From Anaerolineales bacterium (GTDB lineage: Bacteria > Chloroflexota > Anaerolineae > 4572-78 > NAK82), in the NCBI GenBank assembly GCA_024643945.1, contig JAHELX010000153.1, positions 1-10,841 of the forward strand: DNA of 10,841 nucleotides. The letters are read 5' to 3'. Positions 1 to 6,929 of the stretch are shown one piece after another. Position 1 is the stretch's first letter. Every line of letters begins with the position of its first letter. A model generated the notes under the pieces. That model was not told the DNA's origin and did no database searches. It was given only the letters and a program-made list of their open reading frames with translations. The position numbers were made by a program, and so were the translations under genes.

Positions 1-1256
1 CGCTCGGCGGGGCTGAGAAGGCGGCTCTTGTGCTCGGGGCCAACACCCATTTTCTCGACGGCCTCCTGGAGTTCGGCCATACCGGTGGCCTGCCGACTAT
101 GCCGCGCGGCCAGGATCACGGCTTCGTTGAGCATACCTTCCAGGTCAGCGCCGGAGAAGCCAGGCGTTTGCCGTGCGATGATTCCCAGATCGACCTCCGG
201 GGGCATAGGCTTACCCCACGCGCACACCTTCAGGATCGCCTCGCGCCCGGCCTGGTTGGGCAGGTTCAGCACCACCTGGCGGTCGAAGCGACCGGGGCGC
301 AGCAGCGCCGGGTCTAGGATGTCAGGACGGTTGGTGGCGGCCAGGACGATGACGCTCTCATGGCCTTCAAAGCCATCCATCTCCACCAGGATCTGGTTCA
401 AGGTCTGCTCCCACTCGTCGCTACCCCCATCCAAACGTGCGCCCCGGCGGTGGCCCACGGCGTCGATCTCGTCGATAAAGACAATGCAGGGTGCGCTCTG
501 CCTGGCCCGGTCGAAGAGACTCCGCACCCGGGAAGCGCCCAGGCCGGCGAAGATCTCGACGAATTCCGAACCGGAGGCGCTGAAGAAGGGCACCCACGCT
601 TCTCCGGCTACGGCTTTGGCCAGCAAGGTCTTGCCACAACCCGGCGGCCCGACCAGCAGCACCCCTCTGGGCACGTGGGCGCCCAACCGGTCGAACTTCC
701 AGGGGCACTGCAGAAACTCCACCACTTCCCGCAATTCCATCTTGGCCCCTTCCAGGCCGGCTACGCTGGAAAAGGAAACGTGAGGTTTCTCCCCACTGGG
801 ATACCGCCGGGCAGTATCCTGGCTCAGAGGCATGGTCAAATCACCCCCTGACGGAGCCCTGCCGAACAGAAGCAGGGTGGCGATGAAAAGCCCTCCGTAC
901 CAAAGAAGCGGTACCAGCCAGGTCATGCCGTTACCAGCCGGTTTTACCTCAATCGCCGTCTGGCCCAGGCGCTCCCGGCTGACCCCCAGAGCCCGTAGGG
1001 TCGTCGTCAAAGCAACGCCTCTTTCCTTACGCGAGGTGAAGCGAGTACCATCCGCCCGCTCACCTTGCACGCGATCCCCCAGCACGGTTAGCTTGCGTAC
1101 TTTGCCCGTCTGCACCAGGGTGGCAACCTCACTGAGAGAGAGACGCTGCCTGGTATCGTTGGGTGTGGCCAGGAAAGGGGCTACGATCAAGATCACAACG
1201 ACGGCCACGATCAGCAACCACCCAAACGGGCTTGGCTCTCTCGACTGCATATCCAT
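1..1256 (-). CDS. ftsH: ATP-dependent zinc metalloprotease FtsH, 3'-truncated by window edge
   Basis: This is a membrane-anchored AAA+ protease that extracts and degrades membrane and damaged proteins; 418 residues are visible. Seen: a membrane span at about residues 12-29, an extracytoplasmic domain at 31-111, a second span at 113-131, then the AAA+ module. That module has Walker A GPPGCGKT (203-210), Walker B IVFIDEID (258-265) and the second region of homology [20 protein letters not shown] (307-326), with likely arginine fingers R320 and R323. The pore loop reads FAG (236-238), where FVG is usual in this family. The frame stays open to base 1 and is cut, by comparison with the family, roughly 15 residues before the expected HEXXH zinc site, so the protease domain lies outside. 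The ATG at 1256 is chosen because AAAGGAGG (1269-1262) lies 5 nt upstream; an in-frame ATG at 1250 is the alternative. The upstream region is highly structured (separate entries). Confidence 0.95.
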   Translation of the reverse strand, partial: MDMQSREPSPFGWLLIVAVVVILIVAPFLATPNDTRQRLSLSEVATLVQTGKVRKLTVLGDRVQGERADGTRFTSRKERGVALTTTLRALGVSRERLGQTAIEVKPAGNGMTWLVPLLWYGGLFIATLLLFGRAPSGGDLTMPLSQDTARRYPSGEKPHVSFSSVAGLEGAKMELREVVEFLQCPWKFDRLGAHVPRGVLLVGPPGCGKTLLAKAVAGEAWVPFFSASGSEFVEIFAGLGASRVRSLFDRARQSAPCIVFIDEIDAVGHRRGARLDGGSDEWEQTLNQILVEMDGFEGHESVIVLAATNRPDILDPALLRPGRFDRQVVLNLPNQAGREAILKVCAWGKPMPPEVDLGIIARQTPGFSGADLEGMLNEAVILAARHSRQATGMAELQEAVEKMGVGPEHKSRLLSPAE

Positions 1257-1261
1257 CGTGG

Positions 1262-1277
1262 CCTCCTTTGAAGGAGG
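1262..1277 (-). promoter_or_regulatory. ftsH ribosome binding site inside a hairpin
   Basis: The leader RNA reads CCUCCU-UCAA-AGGAGG, a perfect 6-bp stem with a 4-nt loop. Its 3' arm is the whole Shine-Dalgarno core of ftsH, ending 5 nt before the ATG. Folded, it would block ribosome entry; melted, it would expose a near-consensus site. An RNA-thermometer-like or protein-controlled switch is inference; the complementarity is seen directly. Confidence 0.6.
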
Positions 1278-1347
1278 GGAAGCACTCATCATTGAGTACG
1301 GCCTTGATGACCGGGGCGGGGGCGAAACGGTAACCCTTTCCCCTCTC

Positions 1348-1393
1348 GAGCCCCCTGGCTCTCCTCTCCATTTTATCCCTACCCAGGGGGCTC
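1348..1393 (-). repeat. 11-bp perfect inverted repeat in the ftsH leader
   Basis: GAGCCCCCTGG (1348-1358) is exactly complementary to CCAGGGGGCTC (1383-1393), with a 24-nt loop. It is GC-rich but not followed by a T-run on either strand, so it is not a classical intrinsic terminator. The loop on the minus strand contains TAAAAT (1375-1370), which resembles a -10 box but has no good -35 partner. It may be a stable leader stem-loop or an attenuator element. Confidence 0.6.
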
Positions 1394-1401
1394 TCGCCAG
1401 C

Positions 1402-1459
1402 GCCGTTTGACCCATGCGGGGATGGGCAAAACCGTCCCCTATGCAAGGGACCAAACGGC
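1402..1459 (-). ncRNA. Candidate three-way-junction RNA element upstream of ftsH
   Basis: Read on the minus strand, an outer stem P1 GCCGUUUG/CAAACGGC (1459-1452 with 1409-1402, 8 bp) encloses two helices. P2 is GUCCC/GGGAC (1451-1447 with 1438-1434, 8-nt loop). P3 is CCCAU/AUGGG (1426-1422 with 1415-1411, 6-nt loop), extendable by one G-U pair. P1 stacks directly on P2 and nearly on P3, and only GGUUUU is left as a linker. All pairing was read by eye; no known riboswitch class is recognised. It could be a structured leader of ftsH or the 3' end of the upstream transcript. Function is unknown. Confidence 0.4.
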
Positions 1460-1500
1460 CTATCCTTCGTGGCCGATCCTCACTTCCATCTCAGGATAGG
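1459..1500. repeat. 8-bp inverted repeat downstream of the CBM48 gene
   Basis: CCTATCCT (1459-1466) and AGGATAGG (1493-1500) are perfect complements separated by 26 nt, starting 17 nt after the stop codon of the minus-strand gene ending at 1517. There is no T-tract, so intrinsic termination is doubtful. It shares one base with the outer stem of the adjacent junction element, so the two could be alternative folds. Confidence 0.4.
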
Positions 1501-1516
1501 TATCATTCTTCTCACA

Positions 1517-1873
1517 TTATTGAGCCGCTTGAGGCGCCATCAAAAAGAATAGGGGCAATTGATCTTCAGAACATACACCCGCCACGACGATTGAATCGTG
1601 ACGACCCTGGGGATTGTCGATGTGACCATCGGCGTGCCAGTCATTGCCCCAATGCCCGCCGTCAAAAAGATACCGAAAGCGATACTGGCGACCGGCATCC
1701 AGCTCCAGCTCAACGGTCCAATCTTCTTTCCAGTCACGCTGGAAGGGTAAACTCTTTCTGTCCCAATTATTGAAATCTCCAACCAAATGAACAGACTCAG
1801 TCCAAATTGTGCCGGGGACCTCGAAGGTCACAATGACTTTACCTTCGCGCCCGGATCGACGCTTATAGATCAT
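1517..1873 (-). CDS. Stand-alone isoamylase early-set (CBM48/AMPK-beta-like) protein
   Basis: A 118-residue cytoplasmic protein consisting almost entirely of one immunoglobulin-like early-set domain, of the kind that binds glycogen or starch chains in branching enzymes, isoamylases and AMPK beta. Seen: the diagnostic VGDFNNWD (31-38), aromatic-rich YRFRYLFDG (64-72) and the W75/W79 region with NDW. There is no catalytic domain and no signal peptide. Residues 99-118 form a tail with a hydrophobic patch (LPLFFLM) beyond the usual domain end. The ATG at 1873 is supported by AAGGAGGG (1886-1879) 5 nt upstream. It appears to be transcribed alone from the promoter at 2174-2202 through a leader of about 290 nt, possibly reading on towards ftsH. 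By analogy it could bind alpha-glucan; substrate and partner are unknown. Confidence 0.85.
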   Translation of the reverse strand: MIYKRRSGREGKVIVTFEVPGTIWTESVHLVGDFNNWDRKSLPFQRDWKEDWTVELELDAGRQYRFRYLFDGGHWGNDWHADGHIDNPQGRHDSIVVAGVCSEDQLPLFFLMAPQAAQ

Positions 1874-2173
1874 GGTATCCCTCCTTCTCGGGTTACATCA
1901 AGCGCAACGGTCAAACCAGATTTGTGGGCATTGATTGACTCAGCGTATGTTGGTAAAGAGCGAGAAACGAGGAAACCAGGCATACTCTTTGGCGCCCCTT
2001 GTTCCCGGAGAAGCAACTTAGAGCACCTGCCTGGGCATCGATGAGGTATCAAGACGCCGGAAGAAGAACCCTCGCCATCACGCTCAGTCTTCGCTGGCAA
2101 ACGTAATGAGGGATTCTTGGATACAGCGGTGAAGTATGTAGAATGACCCAACCAGCCATTTCTAATTCGCCTA
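1874..2173 (-). other. Long 5' leader of the CBM48 gene, no supported gene
   Basis: About 300 bases lie between the predicted start of transcription (near 2167) and the ATG at 1873. I see no convincing coding region and no riboswitch class I recognise. A minus-strand frame from TTG 2151 overlaps the next start by ATGA but lacks a ribosome site and a protein-like composition. Apart from an 8-bp CATCGATG palindrome near 2037, I see no strong inverted repeats. Confidence 0.4.
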
Positions 2174-2202
2174 ATTATACCATATTTATCGTATTATCGC
2201 AA
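2174..2202 (-). promoter_or_regulatory. Sigma70-type promoter reading left towards the CBM48 gene
   Basis: On the minus strand, TTGCGA (2202-2197) is followed after exactly 17 nt by a perfect TATAAT (2179-2174), with a TGn extended -10 motif directly before it. The surroundings (2155-2240) are clearly more AT-rich than the flanking DNA. A perfect palindrome CTAAATTTAG (2221-2230) sits 18 bp upstream of the -35 box and could be an activator or operator site. Confidence 0.65.
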
Positions 2203-2424
2203 TGCTTCGTTCCCTTCAAGCTAAATTTAGAATTGCTGCTTCTCATCCCCTGTTCCGGGCTGAGTGCGTCGGGCCCCTCGTAGCAGATTGACCCAAATCG
2301 CCGTGCGGTGGTCCTGGCTCGTTGCTATAGCAGGCGCGAAGTTTCAGACTTCCATCTGGCGGCGGTGGAGATAGTTAATCGTGTCTCACCTCCTGTGGGC
2401 TCTCCACCCACTTTCCTTTACCGC
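2203..2424. other. Non-coding stretch with several small inverted repeats
   Basis: No gene is supported. It holds perfect palindromes CTAAATTTAG (2221-2230) and TGCTATAGCA (2323-2332), a GAAGT/ACTTC hairpin (2338-2352), a bulged GGTGGAGA/TCTCACC stem (2364-2390) and GTGGG/CCCAC (2395-2411). On the minus strand AGGAGGTGA (2392-2384) looks like a ribosome site, but only very short frames follow it. The cluster may be the remains of a gene start or a structured RNA. Confidence 0.3.
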
Positions 2425-2625
2425 TCAGCCAACCCTCGCTAAGAAAACGTCCGGCGCTCCAGTCACGGAGCGCAAACCAAGCTTGTAAGGGCCGAGATCA
2501 AGGCTACGTTGAACGGCGGTGACACACGTAGCGCACAACAGCCCGGCAATCGGCAGCTCCACCCGCACAGGGCCTGCCAGGTCGGGGTTGTAGCCGGTTA
2601 ATGTTGCCCTATGCCTCGCCTGCAT
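2425..2625 (-). pseudogene. Probable remnant of a heavy-metal-associated (HMA) domain
   Basis: A 66-codon frame contains VRVELPIAGLLCATCVTAVQ (residues 21-40), which closely resembles the first strand, CXXC copper-binding loop and first helix of HMA domains found in CopZ and at the N-terminus of copper ATPases (typically ELPIxGMxCAxCVxxVexaL). Both metal-ligand cysteines are kept, but the usual Met of GMxC is Leu. The rest does not complete the domain: the GxxDV-like segment comes about 9 residues late, and the second helix and last strand are missing. There is no Shine-Dalgarno site before the ATG at 2625. I read it as a broken copy of a CopZ or CopA N-terminal domain. A short functional peptide or chance similarity remain possible. 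Confidence 0.35.
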
Positions 2626-2646
2626 TTAGAATAGCCTGGTTTGCTC

Positions 2647-2714
2647 TCCAGCTAAAGCGCTGTTTGGCCCGTTAGAAGATGGGCAACTTAGCCTGCTGCT
2701 CGCTTCTAGCTGGA
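2647..2714. repeat. 68-base inverted-repeat element
   Basis: Ends TCCAGCTA (2647-2654) and TAGCTGGA (2707-2714) are perfect complements. They continue after a small internal loop with AGCG/CGCT (2656-2659 and 2701-2704) and enclose a GCCC/GGGC hairpin (2667-2684). No target-site duplication is seen at the flanks. It lies 47 nt beyond the stop of the methyltransferase gene, so it might stabilise or end that transcript, although no T-run follows. It could also be a small RNA or a miniature element remnant. Confidence 0.4.
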
Positions 2715-2760
2715 CTATTCCTACAATATAGCAGTCATAGATGAGTAACAATTGGTGGGT

Positions 2761-3459
2761 TTAAGCAGTTGGCTTCTTCCCGCTGATGAAAGCCAGGAAT
2801 GCAGACGGCGTCGGCCCGGAGGCAACCTCGACGAAGCCCGTTTCCGTCAGCATGGGAGGAATACCCCACACATTGGATTGCATCATCATCCTACGGCCGA
2901 CCAGGGCGGAGGCAACATGGACCAGGACGGGGTTGGTGGGCGGTTTGAAATCAGCCAGGAAGACAAGTCCGCCTGGCTTCAGCACCCGGTATATTTCCTT
3001 AAACCCCTGGCGCTTTAGATCGTCCGGAAGATGGTGGATCACTAGGCGGCTGATGACGACATCGAAGGTCGCCTCCGGGTAGGCGATCCTCTCGATCAAC
3101 CCGACCTCGAAAACAGTCCCAGAACCGTTGCGCTCTGCCTTTTTCCGGGCTATAGCGATCCCCTCCGGGGAGGCGTCTATCCCGTACGCTGAACCAGACG
3201 CCCCGGCATATTTCTTGGCGGTCAGGGTAAGGCCGCCGGTGCCGCAACCCACATCGAGAACCTTGTCTCCCGGTTTGATTTTCGCCATTTCAACGATCAT
3301 GCGGCTGTTGGCGCCGTTCACTCCCAGCCCCATCAGTCTAGCGAGAATATTATGCGGGGAGGTCCAGTGAATAACGGCGCCAGTGGTCTCCGGGCCATTC
3401 TTGTTTCTTGGTTCGTTATGCAATCTATGCATGGTGTTCAGCCTTTCGTTTTTTGACAC
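2761..3459 (-). CDS. Class I SAM-dependent methyltransferase (UbiE-like fold)
   Basis: A 232-residue soluble enzyme transferring a methyl group from S-adenosylmethionine; the acceptor is unknown. Seen: motif I VLDVGCGTGGLT (67-78), the acidic loop YGIDAS (92-97), motif II FDVVISRLVIHHLP (132-145) and the VLKPGG turn (159-164). The core matches the small-molecule methyltransferases grouped with UbiE. Start choice: GTG at 3459 follows the hydrolase stop directly (TGA-GTG) with AAAGG 4 nt before it. ATG at 3432 has its own AAAGG 9 nt before it and would give 223 residues starting MHRLHNE; both are possible and the ATG may be the better one. It is the last gene of the exporter operon, which suggests that it modifies the same compound as the hydrolase or the pump; that link is inference. 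Confidence 0.88.
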   Translation of the reverse strand: MSKNERLNTMHRLHNEPRNKNGPETTGAVIHWTSPHNILARLMGLGVNGANSRMIVEMAKIKPGDKVLDVGCGTGGLTLTAKKYAGASGSAYGIDASPEGIAIARKKAERNGSGTVFEVGLIERIAYPEATFDVVISRLVIHHLPDDLKRQGFKEIYRVLKPGGLVFLADFKPPTNPVLVHVASALVGRRMMMQSNVWGIPPMLTETGFVEVASGPTPSAFLAFISGKKPTA

Positions 3460-4266
3460 TCAGCCTTTGAGCACGTCAAGGAGTCTCTGCGCAAACTCGG
3501 CGGGATAAGCCATGAAGCCGAGATGTCCGCCGGGCAAATTGACGATTTCGGTTCCCAGTTTCTGAGCAAGTACCTTGCTCGGTTGGTATGTCATCTGGTC
3601 TTGGGAGTCGTGCCCTCCGACGAGCACGATTTGCCTGGCATGCGCAGTGAGCGCATCGAGATCAAGCTCCGCCCGCGGATACTGGCGCAACTCGTGTTCC
3701 ATCCAGTACCTTGCGTTAGCCAGGTTTTGCTCATTCGTGTGCAATTTCATATTGCGCGCCAGCACCTTGCTGTCTTCGCTTCCCAATGTTCCGTTGGCAA
3801 ACTGGTGCATGGCTTTCGTAACCCCGGATTGACGGTAGGTATCATAGACTTCGTCGAAAAAGGCAATCCATTTTGCAGCATCGGGCAGCAGATTCACTAC
3901 CGGCGGCTCGTGGGGAATCACCGTATCTACCCGCTCGGGATAGCGGATGAGGACTTGAAGCGCGACGGTCGCACCAGAGCTGTTGCCAAAGACGATAGCG
4001 GGTTTATCCGTCAACTGTTCGATCAAGCGCCAGACATCATCGGCGTCAGTATCCAGGCGATGATCATAGTCCTGAGGTCTATCGAGTTCACTACGAGAAA
4101 AGCCGCGGCGGTCGTAGGTGACCACCTGATATCGTTCTGCGAGTGGTCCTACTAACGGGCGGAAGACTTGCCCTGTTCCGGCGGCTCCTGGGATCAGAAT
4201 CAGTAGTGGGCCATCACCGCTTACCTCGTAATACAACTTTGCGCCGGGAACGTTGAGCGTACCCAT
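3460..4266 (-). CDS. Alpha/beta-fold hydrolase
   Basis: A 268-residue soluble serine hydrolase of the usual family length, with no signal peptide. Seen: LILIPGAAGTG (22-32), which fits the oxyanion-hole region; DRRGFSRS (52-59); the nucleophile elbow GNSSG (94-98) with Ser96; a likely acid Asp220 in VGGHDS; and the base His248 in LPGGHLG. The catalytic triad therefore looks complete. Esterases, lactonases and haloperoxidase-like hydrolases share this pattern and the substrate cannot be read from sequence. The ATG at 4266 is preceded by AAAGGAG (4280-4274) at 7 nt. The stop touches the methyltransferase start, so the two are probably translationally coupled; 48 nt separate it from the small peptide gene upstream. 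Confidence 0.92.
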   Translation of the reverse strand: MGTLNVPGAKLYYEVSGDGPLLILIPGAAGTGQVFRPLVGPLAERYQVVTYDRRGFSRSELDRPQDYDHRLDTDADDVWRLIEQLTDKPAIVFGNSSGATVALQVLIRYPERVDTVIPHEPPVVNLLPDAAKWIAFFDEVYDTYRQSGVTKAMHQFANGTLGSEDSKVLARNMKLHTNEQNLANARYWMEHELRQYPRAELDLDALTAHARQIVLVGGHDSQDQMTYQPSKVLAQKLGTEIVNLPGGHLGFMAYPAEFAQRLLDVLKG

Positions 4267-4314
4267 GTTCTTACTCCTTTCTTCTTTTATTCATCGGCCT
4301 GATTGGTTGGCTCG

Positions 4315-4440
4315 TCAGTGTTGCGGTATCCTATGGAAGCGCAGCATAGTCTCCATGATGTTTGGGGCGTAGATCACTGCCAACGCCACCAACGCGACCA
4401 CAACAAACACAACGATTAAAGTAATGACTTTACGATTCAT
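4315..4440 (-). CDS. 41-residue single-span membrane peptide
   Basis: An unrecognised small gene. The product starts MNRKVITLIVVFVVVALVAL and has one strongly hydrophobic stretch at about residues 5-25, preceded by two basic residues. The short basic/aromatic tail ends METMLRFHRIPQH, so the tail may face outside or associate with a membrane partner. Support for a real gene: AGGAGT (4454-4449) lies 8 nt before the ATG; it sits in the same direction 28 nt after the permease stop and 48 nt before the hydrolase; and its composition is typical of a membrane segment. It could be a stabilising subunit of the ABC transporter or a membrane anchor for the hydrolase; both are guesses. It is short enough to be missed by gene finders. 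Confidence 0.7.
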   Translation of the reverse strand: MNRKVITLIVVFVVVALVALAVIYAPNIMETMLRFHRIPQH

Positions 4441-4468
4441 TTTATTTGACTCCTGGTGATATTTCTAC

Positions 4469-6922
4469 TCACAAGTAAGCCAGCGCTTCGCGAACGGTCA
4501 GACGGGCGGCCTGGGATGCGGGCGCCAGGGTAGCCAGCGCCGCGCCAAGGACGACCACGAGAATCCAAATGGCTATTCCCTGTACCGACACCGCGAGTGG
4601 TATGGGCGTGCTGAGGAATAAATCGCCGAGACCTGCACCCATAGCCCATGTGAGGGCTATGGCAGGAATGGCTGCAACTACACAGCTTACCGCCGCTATA
4701 AAAATGCCCTCGAATACCACCAAGCGCTGTATCGTAGAGCCAGACGCCCCGATGGCCTTCATCACGCCGAACTCGCGAGTACGTTCAATGACGTTGGTGC
4801 TCATGGTTGAGCCCAGACCGATCAGGCCGACGATACCTATGGTCGAAGCAATCAGCAAAATCACGCCCACCAGGATGACTGAATGTCCTTCGGTTGAGGC
4901 GACCACTGCATCAATCGCGCGCGGCTCCTGGGGTTTTAGACCGGCTTTGGTGAGCGCCTGAGCGGCTGCCTGCCCGATGGCAACTCGCGCGCCCTGATCA
5001 TGTCGATCGGTTATGATCCGAACGATGTTAGCCTGATCCTGTCGGCCGCTCGCGCGTTCAAAACCCTTCTGGGTAACACACGGGCAGCTTCCGCCCATCC
5101 CGCCTGCGATCCCAATGACGCGCCAGGTCGTTGGGCGATCCTCCACCGACAACTGAATGCTATCGCTGACCTTCACGTCCGGCACAGTTTGGCGAATGGA
5201 TGGAGGCAGAACAACACCGTCGGTGTCATCCGGATTGAGCCAGCGGCCTTCGGTGATCTGCGGGGGGATCAGCATGGAAGTCGCCGGAGGAATGACGCTG
5301 AGACTCAGTGAGCCGTGCCCCTGATCCGGATAGGTGCGCGTCACGTTAATTTCCCCCACGTTCTGGATACTCGTCGTAATCATATTCCAGGTTTCGACGC
5401 GGCTGACGCCGGTAACCTTCCCGACGATGGCTGCAAGCTCGCTGGAAGATACCGGTTCACCAAGCCGTATTTCGACGTCCCAGCGTTGCTCGTTGTAAAT
5501 CGTATTTGGAATCGCCTGGAAGCCTGCCATAACGTTAAACCCGCTGACGAATATCGCGCCACCCGTCGCCAATAATCCCACTGACAGGAACAATCGTGCC
5601 TGGCGGCGAAATAGGTTGCGAAACGCTACCATGAGTGTGCGATCTGCGCGGCGCAACCGGCCTAACCAACTGAACAATCCGGTCGTGATGCGACCCTGCC
5701 GTTCTGCAACTCCACGCTCGTCCAGCGCCTCGCGCACGGTTCGGCGGCTGGCTCGTAGCAGCGGCAGGAGCGCGATGAGAAGCGGTACGAATACTCCGGC
5801 AAGGATGACTGTGCCAATGACCTGCCATGGAATGCTCAGACTGGCGACATCAATGTTTAGGGCACTACTGAGGATTGCCTGAGCCAGGGTGCGACCCAAG
5901 ACCAATCCGGGAACAAAGGCCAGAAGCGTGGCTAAGACCGATACCAGCAATACCATGATCATATACAACTGCAAGATCCGGCTGGAACGGGCGCCAATGG
6001 CTTTCATCATACCAATCTGGGGTATCTGTTGTGTCAGCAGGCCATTAAACATGGTGGCGATCAGGATGGAACTCAAGATGAGCGACATAAGGCCGAATGC
6101 AGATAAAGCACTGAGTAACGTGTAGGATATCGCCTGATGAGGGTGCTCATACGGTGTTGGGACAGCCACCTGTCTAATGGCTATGCCGGGCGTGGCTTTG
6201 AGCCGGGCAACGAGACTGAGCGCGGTACGCACAATCGTATCTCGATCACGGCTCGGTACTTCCAGCCCGGGTTGGTCAGCAACGGTGATGACCAACTGAT
6301 CCAGCGCTGGTGGTTTGCCCAGTAATGGCAGCGTGTTCGACTGAATATAACCAACTCCTGCTGTTTGACCAGCCAGCGCCAGGCTTTGGTCATGTACGGA
6401 ACCCGTGACAGTCAGTTGCGTTGGCTTGCCGTCGAAACCGATAACGTCCACCTTATCGCCCACTTTCAAATCCAGGGCTTCAAGCGTCGACCGCTCAATC
6501 AGGGTTCCGTCCGGTGAGGGCGGCCAGCCGGCGCCTTGTTCAATTTTGAATGTGGCAATTCGCATCGGATCGGCGGCCGCAGCCACGAAGAGCTGGAGCG
6601 ATTTCAAACCGCCACTCTCTTTTTGGAGCTTGACATTCGTTACCTGACGCATGGTGGCATCAATCACCCCGGGTTCGGCTTTGGCTGCGGCAATGAACGC
6701 ATCCGTCTTATCGGGCATGACCCCCGGCTCCAGCGTAATCCGCGCGGAGGCAGGATTCGTGCTGAGGTATCCGCTGGCTGTATTAGATTGCACCAGGGTA
6801 CGGGCGTACCACATGCCACTAAAGACGATCAAGCTGACGCTAATGGCTATAACCATCATAACCATCCGCTCCCAGGTTGTTTGAATATCGCGGAAAAGTT
6901 TTATAAATAGTAGTCGAGTCAT
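4469..6922 (-). CDS. MacB/FtsX-type ABC transporter permease with duplicated FtsX domains
   Basis: An 817-residue inner-membrane subunit of a type VII (MacB/Lol/FtsX-like) ABC system. Seen: two repeats of one span, a large extracytoplasmic domain and three spans. Predicted spans are at about 20-40, 267-297, 318-343, 367-389, 443-466, 680-705, 735-760 and 778-800. The duplicated cytoplasmic loop motif appears as IGMMKAIGARSSRI (303-316) and FGVMKAIGASGSTI (718-731), and each half ends in VREAL. Such proteins usually export or extract lipids, lipoproteins, peptides or drugs by mechanotransmission. The second outer domain carries an odd CPC (613-615). The ATG at 6922 is chosen over the in-frame upstream start at 6967 because AAAGGTGA, which includes the ATPase stop codon, lies just ahead and the longer form would overlap the ATPase gene. 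No MacA-like adaptor gene is in the window. Confidence 0.93.
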   Translation of the reverse strand: MTRLLFIKLFRDIQTTWERMVMMVIAISVSLIVFSGMWYARTLVQSNTASGYLSTNPASARITLEPGVMPDKTDAFIAAAKAEPGVIDATMRQVTNVKLQKESGGLKSLQLFVAAAADPMRIATFKIEQGAGWPPSPDGTLIERSTLEALDLKVGDKVDVIGFDGKPTQLTVTGSVHDQSLALAGQTAGVGYIQSNTLPLLGKPPALDQLVITVADQPGLEVPSRDRDTIVRTALSLVARLKATPGIAIRQVAVPTPYEHPHQAISYTLLSALSAFGLMSLILSSILIATMFNGLLTQQIPQIGMMKAIGARSSRILQLYMIMVLLVSVLATLLAFVPGLVLGRTLAQAILSSALNIDVASLSIPWQVIGTVILAGVFVPLLIALLPLLRASRRTVREALDERGVAERQGRITTGLFSWLGRLRRADRTLMVAFRNLFRRQARLFLSVGLLATGGAIFVSGFNVMAGFQAIPNTIYNEQRWDVEIRLGEPVSSSELAAIVGKVTGVSRVETWNMITTSIQNVGEINVTRTYPDQGHGSLSLSVIPPATSMLIPPQITEGRWLNPDDTDGVVLPPSIRQTVPDVKVSDSIQLSVEDRPTTWRVIGIAGGMGGSCPCVTQKGFERASGRQDQANIVRIITDRHDQGARVAIGQAAAQALTKAGLKPQEPRAIDAVVASTEGHSVILVGVILLIASTIGIVGLIGLGSTMSTNVIERTREFGVMKAIGASGSTIQRLVVFEGIFIAAVSCVVAAIPAIALTWAMGAGLGDLFLSTPIPLAVSVQGIAIWILVVVLGAALATLAPASQAARLTVREALAYL

Positions 6923-6929
6923 AGAGGTA

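Noticed and set aside
28..851. Long plus-strand open frames at the left edge
   Set aside because: They lie opposite the well-supported ftsH frame, are rich in Arg/Pro/Ser from antisense reading and show no domain.
1348..1393. Reading the 11-bp stem as an intrinsic terminator
   Set aside because: No T-run follows on either strand and the loop is 24 nt, longer than usual.
1129..1446. Minus-strand 105-codon frame overlapping the start of ftsH
   Set aside because: It overlaps ftsH out of frame, covers the inverted-repeat leader, and has no ribosome site or recognisable motif.
1870..2151. 93-codon minus-strand frame overlapping the CBM48 start by ATGA
   Set aside because: The overlap looks like coupling, but the start would be TTG without a Shine-Dalgarno site and the sequence resembles random translation. 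The CBM48 ribosome site fully explains the downstream start.
3523..4155. 210-codon plus-strand frame opposite the hydrolase gene
   Set aside because: It is the antisense shadow of a gene with a complete catalytic triad; no motif and no ribosome site.
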